Shown here: piece after piece, positions 8,143-16,337 of the stretch
How the letters are laid out: the number at the start of each line of letters is the position of its first letter
Numbering within the stretch: the stretch's first letter is position 1
Origin: Rhizobium leguminosarum
GTDB taxonomy: Bacteria; Pseudomonadota; Alphaproteobacteria; Rhizobiales; Rhizobiaceae
Assembly (NCBI RefSeq): GCF_004123835.1
Contig: NZ_MZMU01000002.1
Location: 1 to 64,000 of the forward strand
Direction: 5' to 3'
DNA length: 64,000 nucleotides
Program-made: the position numbers and the translations under genes
Notes under the pieces: model-generated
The model's database searches: none
What the model was told of the DNA's origin: nothing
The model's input: only the letters and a program-made list of their open reading frames with translations

Positions 8143-8340
8143 ACCCACCCCGCAAACACAAATTTGCGGCGTAACGCCTATTTATGGAACTGTCGGGCCA
8201 TTCGGGACAGAGCGCTGAACGATAGTAGCGTTGACCGCTGGTTCATGAAGCGGTTGAGGCTTCTCATCAAGGCGGATACCTCGTTAAATTCAAAGACGTA
8301 TATTGAGGATAGGACTGAAGGACCTGCAGATTGGATCTCT
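8143..8340. other. No supported gene
   Basis: Short stretch between the RTX scrap and the DUF1127 gene. Frames on both strands are open, but I see no family resemblance and no ribosome-binding site that would justify a call. Confidence 0.35.
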
Positions 8341-8547
8341 CTATGTATTTGTTTCGTCTTTGGGCTCGCCTCGCGATTTTTGTATTTTTTTTTCGTCCCG
8401 TTCTTCAGCCCGTCTTCGAGATATACCGATATCATCGAGGAGCCGTTCATCGAGCTTAGATAACTGGCGATATTCACCTGCGCCATTTCCGCTGAAATTC
8501 TCCGACAGGGTTCGCCAAGCGGTCCTCAATCCAGCGAGAAAGGTCAT
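8341..8547 (-). CDS. DUF1127 small protein
   Basis: A 68-residue protein whose middle, YRQLSKLDERLLDDIGISRR, is the DUF1127 (YjiS-like) signature: an Arg-rich helix that in alphaproteobacteria can bind RNA or proteins in stress and phosphate adaptation. A Lys/Glu-rich tail follows. Its ATG (8547) overlaps the permease stop by four bases, so translation is probably coupled. The in-frame extension to 8670 lies inside the permease gene and is unlikely. DUF1127 genes are known partners of CCUCCUCCC-motif sRNAs in alphaproteobacteria; such an sRNA lies 20 kb away here. Confidence 0.7.
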   Translation of the reverse strand: MTFLAGLRTAWRTLSENFSGNGAGEYRQLSKLDERLLDDIGISRRRAEERDEKKIQKSRGEPKDETNT

Positions 8548-9572
8548 GGAAGGACGGCCCAAACAGCGGCAAAAGCATATCCAATCGCCAGCGAGCCGAT
8601 CACAGCAAGTATCACGAACAGAGCGATGGTCGGAGGGCGGAGAACTGCCACGACAGCCATCACCCCCCACACACTGACTGCGCCGCCGGAAACGAGGAAC
8701 GCCATTGCAGCTCCGGGTGACATGCCCAGATCAAGCAGCCCCCGAACCAGAGGCAGAGCCGCATAGCCATCGAGATACATTGGGGCGCCGACCATTACCG
8801 CAAGCGGGATGGCATAGACGGAATCCTCTCCGACATAAGTTGCCAAGAGATGCGACGGTAGAAGGTCGCGCAGAAGGTATTCCGCCGCAAACGCGAAGGT
8901 CAGGCACAAGGCAATGAGCTTCGTCATGGAAAGGAGGTCGGCGCGGAAGATGCGCATACGAGCAGGATCCCGCCAGATACGGAATGAAAATTCGGTTGAT
9001 GTGCCGATACCGCATTCCCCCGCATCCGCCTTGCGCAAGGAACGCAGCGGATTTTGCACCATCTTTGTCCCGGTCAGAAGCGCGGTTCCAGTTCCCGCGA
9101 AAACGCCGAGGGCGAATGCCGCAACGGCCTTCCCGATCGCGAACGCCGGACCAAGAACTGCCCACGTCACCGCGAACATTGCCGGATCTGTGAGCGGAGA
9201 AGAAAGCCAGAACGCCATGATAGGTGCGAGTGGAACTCCTGAGGCGAGGAACCCGGTCATCAACGGTAGCACCGTTACACCGCACACCGGCGTAACGGCA
9301 CCAACCCCCGACGCGATCACGATCGTTGTTGCCGGGCGTCCCCGGAACCATTGTGCAGTGACCATACCAGCGCCGCTTGCCGCAACCCAAGCAGATAGAA
9401 TGAGGCCGATTGCTATGGTTGGGGCCACATCGACAAAGCTCTCAAGAACGTAACGCGAGGTTTCTTGCGCTTTCTGTGGCCACACGACCGCAACGGCGGC
9501 TGTGAAAACCGCGGCGGTTGACCAAACAAATGGCCTTTGAAGTCTTGGAAGCGCAATAGTCATGGGCATCAT
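8544..9572 (-). CDS. YraQ/UPF0718-type permease
   Basis: A 342-residue inner-membrane protein with about eight to ten hydrophobic segments in two halves separated by a cytoplasmic loop (residues about 175-215). Each half carries the family motif with Pro and small residues: GVGAVTPVCGVTVLPLMTGF and, in the second half, VMVGAPMYLDGYAALPLVRG. These fit the predicted permease family (DUF318) associated with metalloid or thiol-compound transport; the substrate is not shown. The start could be any of three ATGs (9572, 9569, 9563); GAGG near 9577-9574 favours 9563. It is divergent from a LysR gene that probably controls it. Confidence 0.75.
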   Translation of the reverse strand: MMPMTIALPRLQRPFVWSTAAVFTAAVAVVWPQKAQETSRYVLESFVDVAPTIAIGLILSAWVAASGAGMVTAQWFRGRPATTIVIASGVGAVTPVCGVTVLPLMTGFLASGVPLAPIMAFWLSSPLTDPAMFAVTWAVLGPAFAIGKAVAAFALGVFAGTGTALLTGTKMVQNPLRSLRKADAGECGIGTSTEFSFRIWRDPARMRIFRADLLSMTKLIALCLTFAFAAEYLLRDLLPSHLLATYVGEDSVYAIPLAVMVGAPMYLDGYAALPLVRGLLDLGMSPGAAMAFLVSGGAVSVWGVMAVVAVLRPPTIALFVILAVIGSLAIGYAFAAVWAVLP

Positions 9573-9607
9573 CCTCGTTGATGCCTTTTTGTAAACTGCC
9601 AGCTTCC

Positions 9608-9655
9608 ATGAGTGAAACGAATAGTATAAATACTAGGTATGAGTGAAACCAATAG
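9608..9655. promoter_or_regulatory. Direct repeat plus palindrome between permease and LysR
   Basis: A 17-bp element (ATGAGTGAAACGAATAG, 9608-9624) recurs with one change at 9639-9655, where its ATG is the LysR start codon. Between the copies lies the inverted repeat TAGTAT-AA-ATACTA (9622-9635). The region lies between divergent genes and is the natural site for LysR autoregulation. The upstream ATG opens only a short frame that ends in TGA. Confidence 0.5.
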
Positions 9656-10523
9656 ATCCGGCCCGCAGCTCGACAGCGACTTGCTGCGAAGTTTCCTCGC
9701 GGTCGCCAAGGCCGGGAGTGTCAGCGCTGGCGCAAATCGTCTTCTGCGAACGCAATCCGCCATTAGCCTGCAGGTCCAAAAACTTGAAGATATTGTCGGA
9801 CAACAATTGTTCGAGCGCCATGGTCGCGGAGTTTTGTTAACTACGCGCGGTGAACAATTGCTGCCAATTGCGCGCCAGGTCGTTGAGACGTTGGATCAGA
9901 CGGTCCTCTTTATGAGGGAAGCACAGGTCAGAGGTGAAATCCGGCTTGGGATCCCTGAAGAGTATGGCGACACTCTACTGCCATCAATTCTTTCTGGGTT
10001 TTCGGAAGAGCAGCCGGGCGCGCGCATCCTGTTGCGGTGCGGTTCCAGCGTGGAGTTTCCAGCCGCACTTTTACAGGGCGAACTGGATCTCGCCCTCCAT
10101 ACACCAGAGAGCGTCGCAGTGAACGATGTGATCGTCCATCGCGAGGCGGCCATCTGGACCGGCTCGGCCTTTCATGATGTTCAGAGCCGTAGACCGCTGC
10201 CCGTTGCCCTGTTCGACAAGGCCTGCTGGTGGCGCGAACGTTGCCTCGATCTGCTACAGAAAGCCGGATTGGACTATGAGATCGTCTGCACCAGCGAAAG
10301 TGTCGCTGGTGTTCGTGCCGCGATATCGGCGGGAGTCGCAGTCGGCGTCCTCCCGCAAAGCTCGCTAACCGATCGCATTCGGTATTTAGCGGATGCCGGT
10401 TTGCCTCTGCTCGGCGAGACGCCCCTCGTGCTGTCGCGGGCTTCTGGTGCCGAGGCCGTACTGGCCGATAGCTTGACCGCGATCATTGCAAGAACTGTCC
10501 GGACGCTTAAGCCTGCAGCCTAA
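9639..10523 (+). CDS. LysR-family transcriptional regulator
   Basis: A 294-residue LTTR. The N-terminal winged helix-turn-helix spans residues about 8-66: [20 protein letters not shown], then [20 protein letters not shown] and [12 protein letters not shown]. The effector domain follows ([20 protein letters not shown] and onward) and resembles the NodD/AmpR-like class. It is divergent from the YraQ-type permease with a palindrome in between, so regulation of that permease is likely. The 3' end overlaps the ClC remnant on the other strand by four bases. Confidence 0.9.
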   Translation: MSETNRSGPQLDSDLLRSFLAVAKAGSVSAGANRLLRTQSAISLQVQKLEDIVGQQLFERHGRGVLLTTRGEQLLPIARQVVETLDQTVLFMREAQVRGEIRLGIPEEYGDTLLPSILSGFSEEQPGARILLRCGSSVEFPAALLQGELDLALHTPESVAVNDVIVHREAAIWTGSAFHDVQSRRPLPVALFDKACWWRERCLDLLQKAGLDYEIVCTSESVAGVRAAISAGVAVGVLPQSSLTDRIRYLADAGLPLLGETPLVLSRASGAEAVLADSLTAIIARTVRTLKPAA

Positions 10524-11290
10524 CCGCAGCTGCAGACTCCTGCGGGTCGTTTGAAGCCGGCGCTCAGCGTTACGATGGTGAACAAGGCCTTCCACGCCCA
10601 ACTCCAGTAATCGACGTGATCGGGACGAAAGAAACCAAGGATCGTTGCGTCGCCCGGATTGGGTGACCAAACACCGAGCCCTAGATACTCGCGGGTACCA
10701 AGCAGATAGACCAGGCTGAGCAAGATGGCGCTGGCGAGAACCGGACGGAGCGGCGCATAGGGCAGGATCACCTTGTACGCTGATGACGCAAGATGAGAGA
10801 GTTCGGCGAAGAAATGCGCGGCAAGACCGAAAGCCACGCCGGCTACGACGACTTTCAGGAGCAGAACCGCATCAAGGTGAAATCCGATCGCCTCGCCGGC
10901 GCCGCCGAGATAGGCAATGGTATAGTGAACATGGCCAATTCCCCAGGCGTGACATGTCCAGTCGGCGACGACAGCCGCCAGCAGCGTTGGCAGAAGAGCC
11001 TCATATTGCATCCGGCCGATGGTGAGCACCTCGAGCGCGAAAATCGCGCCGGCAATCGGCGTGCCAAAAACAGCACCGAACCCGGCCGCAATTCCAGCCA
11101 TCAGCAGAATGCGCACATCACCCGGCGTCAGCCTGAGCATGCGGCCGAACGCGCTCGCGAGACTGCCACCGAGCTGGACAGCCGTTCCCTCGCGACCAGC
11201 TGAGCCGCCAACCAAATGGGTCAGGACGGTTGTGACGAGAATGAAAGGTGCCATGCGGGTGTTAAGGACCGGTTCCTGGACACGACTCTA
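10520..11290 (-). pseudogene. ClC chloride channel fragment, truncated at both ends
   Basis: About 250 residues of a voltage-gated chloride channel family protein: [20 protein letters not shown] (selectivity-filter region), [20 protein letters not shown], and several membrane helices ending [16 protein letters not shown]. ClC proteins normally begin about 120 residues earlier and continue past SAGFKGGE through another half-dozen helices; both parts are missing. Upstream of Met the frame still resembles ClC (VQEPVLNTR), so the 5' break is near 11290. The 3' end was lost where the LysR gene now ends. Confidence 0.8.
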
Positions 11291-11409
11291 CTCCTTCGCG
11301 TGGCTCGCGTTGAGTAGGAGTCATCAGCTTCGTCGGGGAAGCGGTTTGGCGTAATGCCCGGCAGAATCCATTACCGTTGCGCGTTCACTACGTTGCCTGC
11401 ATATCGTCG

Positions 11410-11985
11410 TCAATAGCTATGAGTTGAGAACCCCAGCCAAGGTTCAAGGATCTCGAACGTCTCGTCCATCGGATAAGCGTAGCTCAGGTAGGGGATCGAG
11501 AAATGTCCGAAACGCAGGGAAATCTGCCGTTCGGCCGCCATCTCCCCGGACTTCGCCACGGCAGCATGCGCCTGCTCTTCCAGGCCGACAAGCCGCAGAA
11601 AATGCAGCGCGACGGCTCGTTGCTCTTGGGGCGATCCACGGCGATTCATGCGAAGGCCGAACCGGACGTTTTCCAGGACGCTCAGCCAAGGGAAGAGGTT
11701 TGGCGACTGGAATACATATCCGAGAACCGGATGCTCCGGCACAACAGGCGCACCGTCTATGGTGATATGCCCCGATTGCGGGCGCAGGAAACCGGAAAGA
11801 AGATTGAGGAGCGTTGACTTGCCACAACCGGACGGACCGAGGATCGCCACGAATTCTCCCGGCCGAGCTTTCAGCGAAAACCGTTCGAATACGCCGCGGC
11901 GGCTTTCGGGATAGGTGAAAGCCATGCCGTCCACCGAGAAGGCGGCGCTGGATGAAATCTGCCGTGGTGTAGGTAGAGATGCCAT
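11410..11985 (-). pseudogene. Truncated ABC transporter ATPase (SsuB/TauB type)
   Basis: The first 150 residues match nitrate/sulfonate/taurine-type ABC ATPases: Walker A GPSGCGKST, the Q-loop in VFQSPNLFPWLSVLENVRFG, then LRLVGLEEQAHAAV. At that point the expected LSGGMxQR signature and Walker B are replaced by unrelated residues (RFGHFSIPYLSYAYPMDETF and so on), so the nucleotide site cannot work. The partner permease and binding protein are absent. It is the remnant of an importer lost by deletion. Confidence 0.75.
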
Positions 11986-12023
11986 GTTGCCTGAGGACGA
12001 CCCTGAATTGGAGTTGCCCCAGC

Positions 12024-12043
12024 TTATAATACATTATAATACA
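12024..12043. promoter_or_regulatory. Tandem TTATAATACA repeat
   Basis: Two exact head-to-tail copies of TTATAATACA (12024-12033, 12034-12043) lie between the divergent ABC remnant and the GntR gene. They supply AT-rich -10-like hexamers and could be a tandem operator for the GntR regulator. There is no direct proof. Confidence 0.4.
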
Positions 12044-12141
12044 GGCGATCAACGCGAAGAGTTCCCCTTGTCCGGCGGCTAAAGGGAACGCTATTCCACA
12101 GCTTTGATGCTTCGTGGTCTTTTCGACCCAATGGAAGATAG

Positions 12142-12864
12142 ATGAGTCTGATACGGAACAACCCGGTGGCGATGTACCTGCAGATCGCCGATCGCCTTCG
12201 TGGCGAGATCACCGAAGGCGTCTATGAGCCGTCCGGACGGCTCCCGTCGGAATCGCAGATTGTGGCACGCTTCACGGTCAGTCGCGTCACCGTCCGGCTG
12301 GCGCTCGAACAGCTCGACAAGGACGGGTTGATCGACCGTCGGAAAGGCAAAGGCACTTTCGTAGCGGGCAAGCAGGTGCGCCATCGGATCGATACGCTGC
12401 GTAGCTTTCATGAGTCGCTGAAAGTCCAGGGCTTCGATGCCACGATGCGGATCGTTGAACTGACCGCCATCGAAACACCATCTGCCTTCATCCCGCTATT
12501 CGGAACGAAATGCGCACTTTTAGAGCGGCTTCATGTCGTGAACGATGAACCAATTGCATTGGGCCGAAGCCTGTTGCCGACCTTCATATTGGAGCTTGAG
12601 CGAGAGGTAGCAGAACAACAACCGACTTATGCACTCCTCAAAGACAAAGCCGGCACCGACATTGTCTCCGCCGAGATTGCGATCGGAGCGCGTGCTGTCT
12701 CGCCTCGGATAACATCGCTGACGGGCGCAGCCGAAAATACCGTCCTGCTTGTGCTCGAACGAACCTCCTATTTCGATAACGGCGTCTGCGCCGAAAAGTC
12801 TGAATTCTTTATTCGGCCGGAGCGCTATAAGTTTGTCCTCGGTAATCGAATTCCCGAGCGCTGA
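12142..12864 (+). CDS. GntR-family regulator, HutC/UTRA subfamily
   Basis: A 240-residue repressor. Residues 5-75 form the GntR winged helix: PVAMYLQIADRLRGEITEGV, then LPSESQIVARFTVSRVTVRL and KGKGTFVA. Residues about 90-235 form a UTRA effector domain (LLERLHVVNDEPIALGRSLL, then LVLERTSYFDNGVC). UTRA domains usually bind small catabolites or sugar phosphates. It is divergent from the truncated ABC ATPase, whose intact ancestor was probably its target. Confidence 0.88.
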   Translation: MSLIRNNPVAMYLQIADRLRGEITEGVYEPSGRLPSESQIVARFTVSRVTVRLALEQLDKDGLIDRRKGKGTFVAGKQVRHRIDTLRSFHESLKVQGFDATMRIVELTAIETPSAFIPLFGTKCALLERLHVVNDEPIALGRSLLPTFILELEREVAEQQPTYALLKDKAGTDIVSAEIAIGARAVSPRITSLTGAAENTVLLVLERTSYFDNGVCAEKSEFFIRPERYKFVLGNRIPER

Positions 12865-13021
12865 TTGTTCAAGTACCTGCTCTTGAACGGAATCAAACTG
12901 CCGCATTCTCCATCATCTGCCTTCCCGTGCGTATCGCACAGTGGCATGGCGCTATGCGCCATTAGAATGGACGGCAATCCGCTTACAGTTGCGGGGGCAG
13001 CCACGGTTTTGGTCCCATGCG

Positions 13022-13144
13022 GGTCGTCCGCACCGTGTTCCCTATTATTCCCCTCCATCTCTTGGGGTAGGGGAACCGTCGCGGCCAGTTAATTGAGAAG
13101 CTGACAACGGGTCAAGGCCGGGCTTGGAACCGGTGCGGACGACC
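13022..13144. repeat. 14-bp inverted repeat, arms 95 bp apart
   Basis: GGTCGTCCGCACCG (13022-13035) and its exact reverse complement CGGTGCGGACGACC (13131-13144) flank 95 bp without a gene. The right arm ends at the stop codon of the ABC ATPase gene. The arms could be the ends of a small non-autonomous element or chance palindromic remnants; no target-site duplication is obvious. Bases 12865-13021 hold nothing I can identify. Confidence 0.4.
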
Positions 13145-14569
13145 TCAGATGGCCTTTTCATAAGCGCCTCCCAATTCGATGAGCCGCGTCGAGACCTTTT
13201 CGGCAAGATCGTGGTCATGGGTGACCAGCAGAACCGCAAGGCCGGTCTCCTCGACGATCTCCTGGAGGAACGTGATGACGTCTTGCTGGCTCACTGGGTC
13301 AAGTCGAGAGGTCGCCTCGTCGGCAAAGAGGAAGGCGGGATCAAGCAGAAGCGCCCGCAAAAGTGCAAACCGTTGCAATTCACCGCCGGAAACCTGTCCC
13401 GACAGACGATCGAGCAAGGCGTTTTGCAAACGCAGGCGCCTGCACAGGATTTCGATCTCGGTCCAATCTTTGCCATGCAGGTGAGCAAGATCTTTCAAAC
13501 CCTTACGGATCGTCTGATGTGGAGCGAAGGCAGCCGGTGGGTCCTGGTAAAGCTTCTGGAAACGGAGTGGCGACAGCTCCCCATCTCTCACGACCGCACC
13601 TGCATCGGGTCTGGTCAGGCCAAGCAGAATATTGCCGATTGTCGTCTTGCCGCAGCCGCTCGGGCCGACGATGGACACGATCTCGCCTGCGGCGACTTTA
13701 ATATCGAAGCCGGAAAACAGCACCCTGTCGCCATAACGCTTTTCCAGTCCCTGGGCTGCGACCACGGTCTTGCCAGGCGTCGCTCCTGCCCTCCGCTTCC
13801 ATTGTGAAGGCTCGGCGGCAAGAAGTGACTTCGTATAGGCATGTTCCGGTGCTTCGAGCAGCGCTTCGGCGGGGCCGTACTCGACCAGCCGCCCCTCCAG
13901 CATGACGCCGACCATGCCGCCGAGCGCCCTTGCAACGGCGACATCGTGGGTGATGGCCAGGAGCAATCGTCCCGCCTCCACCTCGTGCCTCAGCCGTGCC
14001 GTCACCGAGTCCCGCAGCGCCGCGTCAAGACCTTTTGTTGGCTCGTCGGCGATCAACAATTCGGTGTCGGCGGCATGGGCCATCGCGATTGCTACGCGCT
14101 GACCCATGCCGCCCGAGATCTGAAACGGATAGAGAGCCTCGGCCGAGGAAAGGGAGACGTCAGCTAAATTTTGCCTGGCGGCCGCCACGCTATCGATGGC
14201 TTTCTTGCCCTTGACGTAGCGATGAACCTCGGCGACCTGCGGGCCGACGCGCATCGTCGGGTCCAGCGCCAGCCATGGCTCCTGCGGCAGGAGGCCGACG
14301 CTTCGGCCCCAGCGTCGGCGCCGCTCTGCGGCCGTTTCCTCAAGGAGATCCAGCCCCTTGAAGAACACGCTCCCCGCGGCGTGCACCCCCGGCGGCAGAT
14401 TGCCCATGATCGCCTGGGCGACCAGGGATTTTCCAGAGCCGCTTTCTCCAAGCAGGGTCAGTGGCCGGCCCTTGCCGAGTGCAAGCGAGACGTTCGAGAC
14501 GATCGGTCCATCAGCCGCGTGGATCGACAGGTCGTTAACCGCAAGATCACTCATCAACTGGATGTTCAT
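13145..14569 (-). CDS. Fused double ABC ATPase of peptide/nickel-type importer
   Basis: A 474-residue protein with two complete nucleotide-binding domains (DppD-DppF fusion). Domain 1: Walker A GESGSGKS near residue 36, signature ISGGMGQR, Walker B LLIADEPT. Domain 2: Walker A GPSGCGKTT near 305, signature VSGGELQRFALLRALLLDPA, then LFADEATSRLD. It energises the two permeases encoded directly upstream. ATG 14569 overlaps the permease stop (ATGA). It is the last gene of a six-gene leftward operon that begins with a COG0523 GTPase, so the cargo is more likely a metal or metal chelate than nutritional peptides. Confidence 0.88.
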   Translation of the reverse strand: MNIQLMSDLAVNDLSIHAADGPIVSNVSLALGKGRPLTLLGESGSGKSLVAQAIMGNLPPGVHAAGSVFFKGLDLLEETAAERRRRWGRSVGLLPQEPWLALDPTMRVGPQVAEVHRYVKGKKAIDSVAAARQNLADVSLSSAEALYPFQISGGMGQRVAIAMAHAADTELLIADEPTKGLDAALRDSVTARLRHEVEAGRLLLAITHDVAVARALGGMVGVMLEGRLVEYGPAEALLEAPEHAYTKSLLAAEPSQWKRRAGATPGKTVVAAQGLEKRYGDRVLFSGFDIKVAAGEIVSIVGPSGCGKTTIGNILLGLTRPDAGAVVRDGELSPLRFQKLYQDPPAAFAPHQTIRKGLKDLAHLHGKDWTEIEILCRRLRLQNALLDRLSGQVSGGELQRFALLRALLLDPAFLFADEATSRLDPVSQQDVITFLQEIVEETGLAVLLVTHDHDLAEKVSTRLIELGGAYEKAI

Positions 14570-15387
14570 GCTCGCTCCCCCTGGGCGAGAAGTTGCAGGC
14601 CAAGAACGAGCAGGAAAATCAGCGCAGCGGGAAGCAGCACGTGCACTGGCGCCTCGGCAAAATAGGGCAGAAGTTCAACGATCATACTGCCGAGTTCAGG
14701 CGTCGGCGGTTGCAGGCCGACACTGATCGCACTCAACGTCGAGACCGCGATAATGGCCGTTGCCATGGCAAACGCGGCAAGGGTCGCGATCATCGGCGCA
14801 ATGACCGGAAGCACATAATGCTCCAGGATGTAGCGCGAGCCGAAACCAAGCATACGCGCCGCCTCGATATGCGGCTGGGACAATATCGTTTTCGTGGTCG
14901 CCTTCGTCACCCGATAGAACTCAACCCAGAGCGTGAGGGCCAGGCCGAGGAAAAGGGGGCCGTAGTTGCCCGGCGAAAAGGCGAGCAACAGCAACACCAG
15001 CATGAGGCCGGGCAATGCCAATACGATGGTTACCACAAATTCGAGCCCGCGTTCTGTCCACCCGCCTCTCCAGGCGGCGATGAGACCAAGCAGCACGCCG
15101 GGTATGGCAGCAGCCAGCATGGTGAGGAAAGCCAGTCCGAACGATAGCCGTGCGCCATGGGCAAGGCGCGCCAGCAGGCTGCGGCCGTAGTGATCGGCGC
15201 CAAGCAGGTAGCCGCCACCGATCGGAGCAAGGCTGGCGCCAAAGTCCTGGGCCGCCGGATCGACCGGGATAACCGCCGGCCCGATGATGGCAAAACCGCT
15301 AAGCAGGATCAGCAGGCTCGCGCCAGCCAAACGCGAGGCTCCGAGGCCTTTCTTCGGCGGCAGGTAGATCTGGTCAATGGTCGTCAT
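14566..15387 (-). CDS. ABC importer permease, DppC/NikC type
   Basis: A 273-residue inner-membrane permease with an N-terminal helix (LLILLSGFAIIGPAVIPVDP) and the binding-protein-dependent transport domain: LGADHYGRSLLARLAHGARL and the EAA-like loop EAARMLGFGSRYILEHYVLP. It pairs with the DppB-type permease. The start at 15387 is set by the four-base overlap with the upstream stop (ATGA); the longer frame to 15417 lies within the preceding gene. Confidence 0.88.
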   Translation of the reverse strand: MTTIDQIYLPPKKGLGASRLAGASLLILLSGFAIIGPAVIPVDPAAQDFGASLAPIGGGYLLGADHYGRSLLARLAHGARLSFGLAFLTMLAAAIPGVLLGLIAAWRGGWTERGLEFVVTIVLALPGLMLVLLLLAFSPGNYGPLFLGLALTLWVEFYRVTKATTKTILSQPHIEAARMLGFGSRYILEHYVLPVIAPMIATLAAFAMATAIIAVSTLSAISVGLQPPTPELGSMIVELLPYFAEAPVHVLLPAALIFLLVLGLQLLAQGERA

Positions 15388-16337
15388 GCATTTTTCCTTA
15401 TACGCGGATCGAGCCAAAGCGTCACAAGGTCGACAATGGCGGCGATGGCGACGAACATCAGGCCCATGGTCAGCGCCGTGCCCTGCACCATCGGCACGTC
15501 CCGCTCGACAATGGCATGCACCAGCGCGTGACCGATGCCGGGATAAGCAAAGAGGGATTCGACGACCACAACCCCTTCGATGAGATAGATCGCCTGCAAC
15601 CCAAGATAGGACACGACCGGAATCGCCGCATTCCTCAGGCCATGGCGCCGCACGACCACGGCCTCCGGAAGCCCCTTGTAGCGGGCGAAGGCAAAGTACG
15701 GCGCGCGCGCCACCACTGCCACCGCGTTGCGGGTGACACGGCTCGACATGGCCGCAAGCCCGAGAGCCAGCGTCAGTGCCGGCAGGAGTATTTCGCGCGG
15801 CGAACCAAAGCCTGCCGGTGGTAGCCAGCCGAGCTGCCGGGAAAATACCAGCATCAGGACAAGCCCCAGGACAAAGGGTGGGATGGCGCGGAAGGTGACC
15901 GCGCCCATGAGACCGACGCGATCAGCAGTTCCACCGGGCTTGAGGCCGCCAAAGAGACCGATGATTGGGCCGATCAGCAGCGACAGCAGGAGGGCCGCCG
16001 CCGCCAACCAGACCGAAGCACCGAGCTGGACCTGCAGTTCATGGGCGACCGCGCGGCCCGTGACCAGCGAATGACCGAGATCGAAGCGTGCGAGACTGCC
16101 GAGCCATTCGATGAACTGCACGGCAATCGGACGGTCGAGCCCAAGTTCAAGGCGCACCTTTTCCGCCGCATCGGCAATTCGCGCGTCCGGCCCATAACGG
16201 CCGGCGGCGATGCGCATGGCTGCATCGCCGGGCAGCACGCGCATCAGGACGAAACATAAGGCTCCGACCACGATGGCAACGATACCGGCCTGCAGGAGGC
16301 GCGTCAGAAGAAAATTCTTCATCGTCATGCCCGTCAT
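15384..16337 (-). CDS. ABC importer permease, DppB/NikB type
   Basis: A 317-residue inner-membrane permease with the DppB N-terminal signature (LTRLLQAGIVAIVVGALCFV, then LMRVLPGDAA), about six helices, and the coupling loop near YFAFARYKGLPEAVVVRRHG. It forms the translocation pore with the DppC-type partner. ATG 16337 overlaps the stop of the binding-protein gene by four bases. Confidence 0.88.
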   Translation of the reverse strand: MTGMTMKNFLLTRLLQAGIVAIVVGALCFVLMRVLPGDAAMRIAAGRYGPDARIADAAEKVRLELGLDRPIAVQFIEWLGSLARFDLGHSLVTGRAVAHELQVQLGASVWLAAAALLLSLLIGPIIGLFGGLKPGGTADRVGLMGAVTFRAIPPFVLGLVLMLVFSRQLGWLPPAGFGSPREILLPALTLALGLAAMSSRVTRNAVAVVARAPYFAFARYKGLPEAVVVRRHGLRNAAIPVVSYLGLQAIYLIEGVVVVESLFAYPGIGHALVHAIVERDVPMVQGTALTMGLMFVAIAAIVDLVTLWLDPRIRKNA

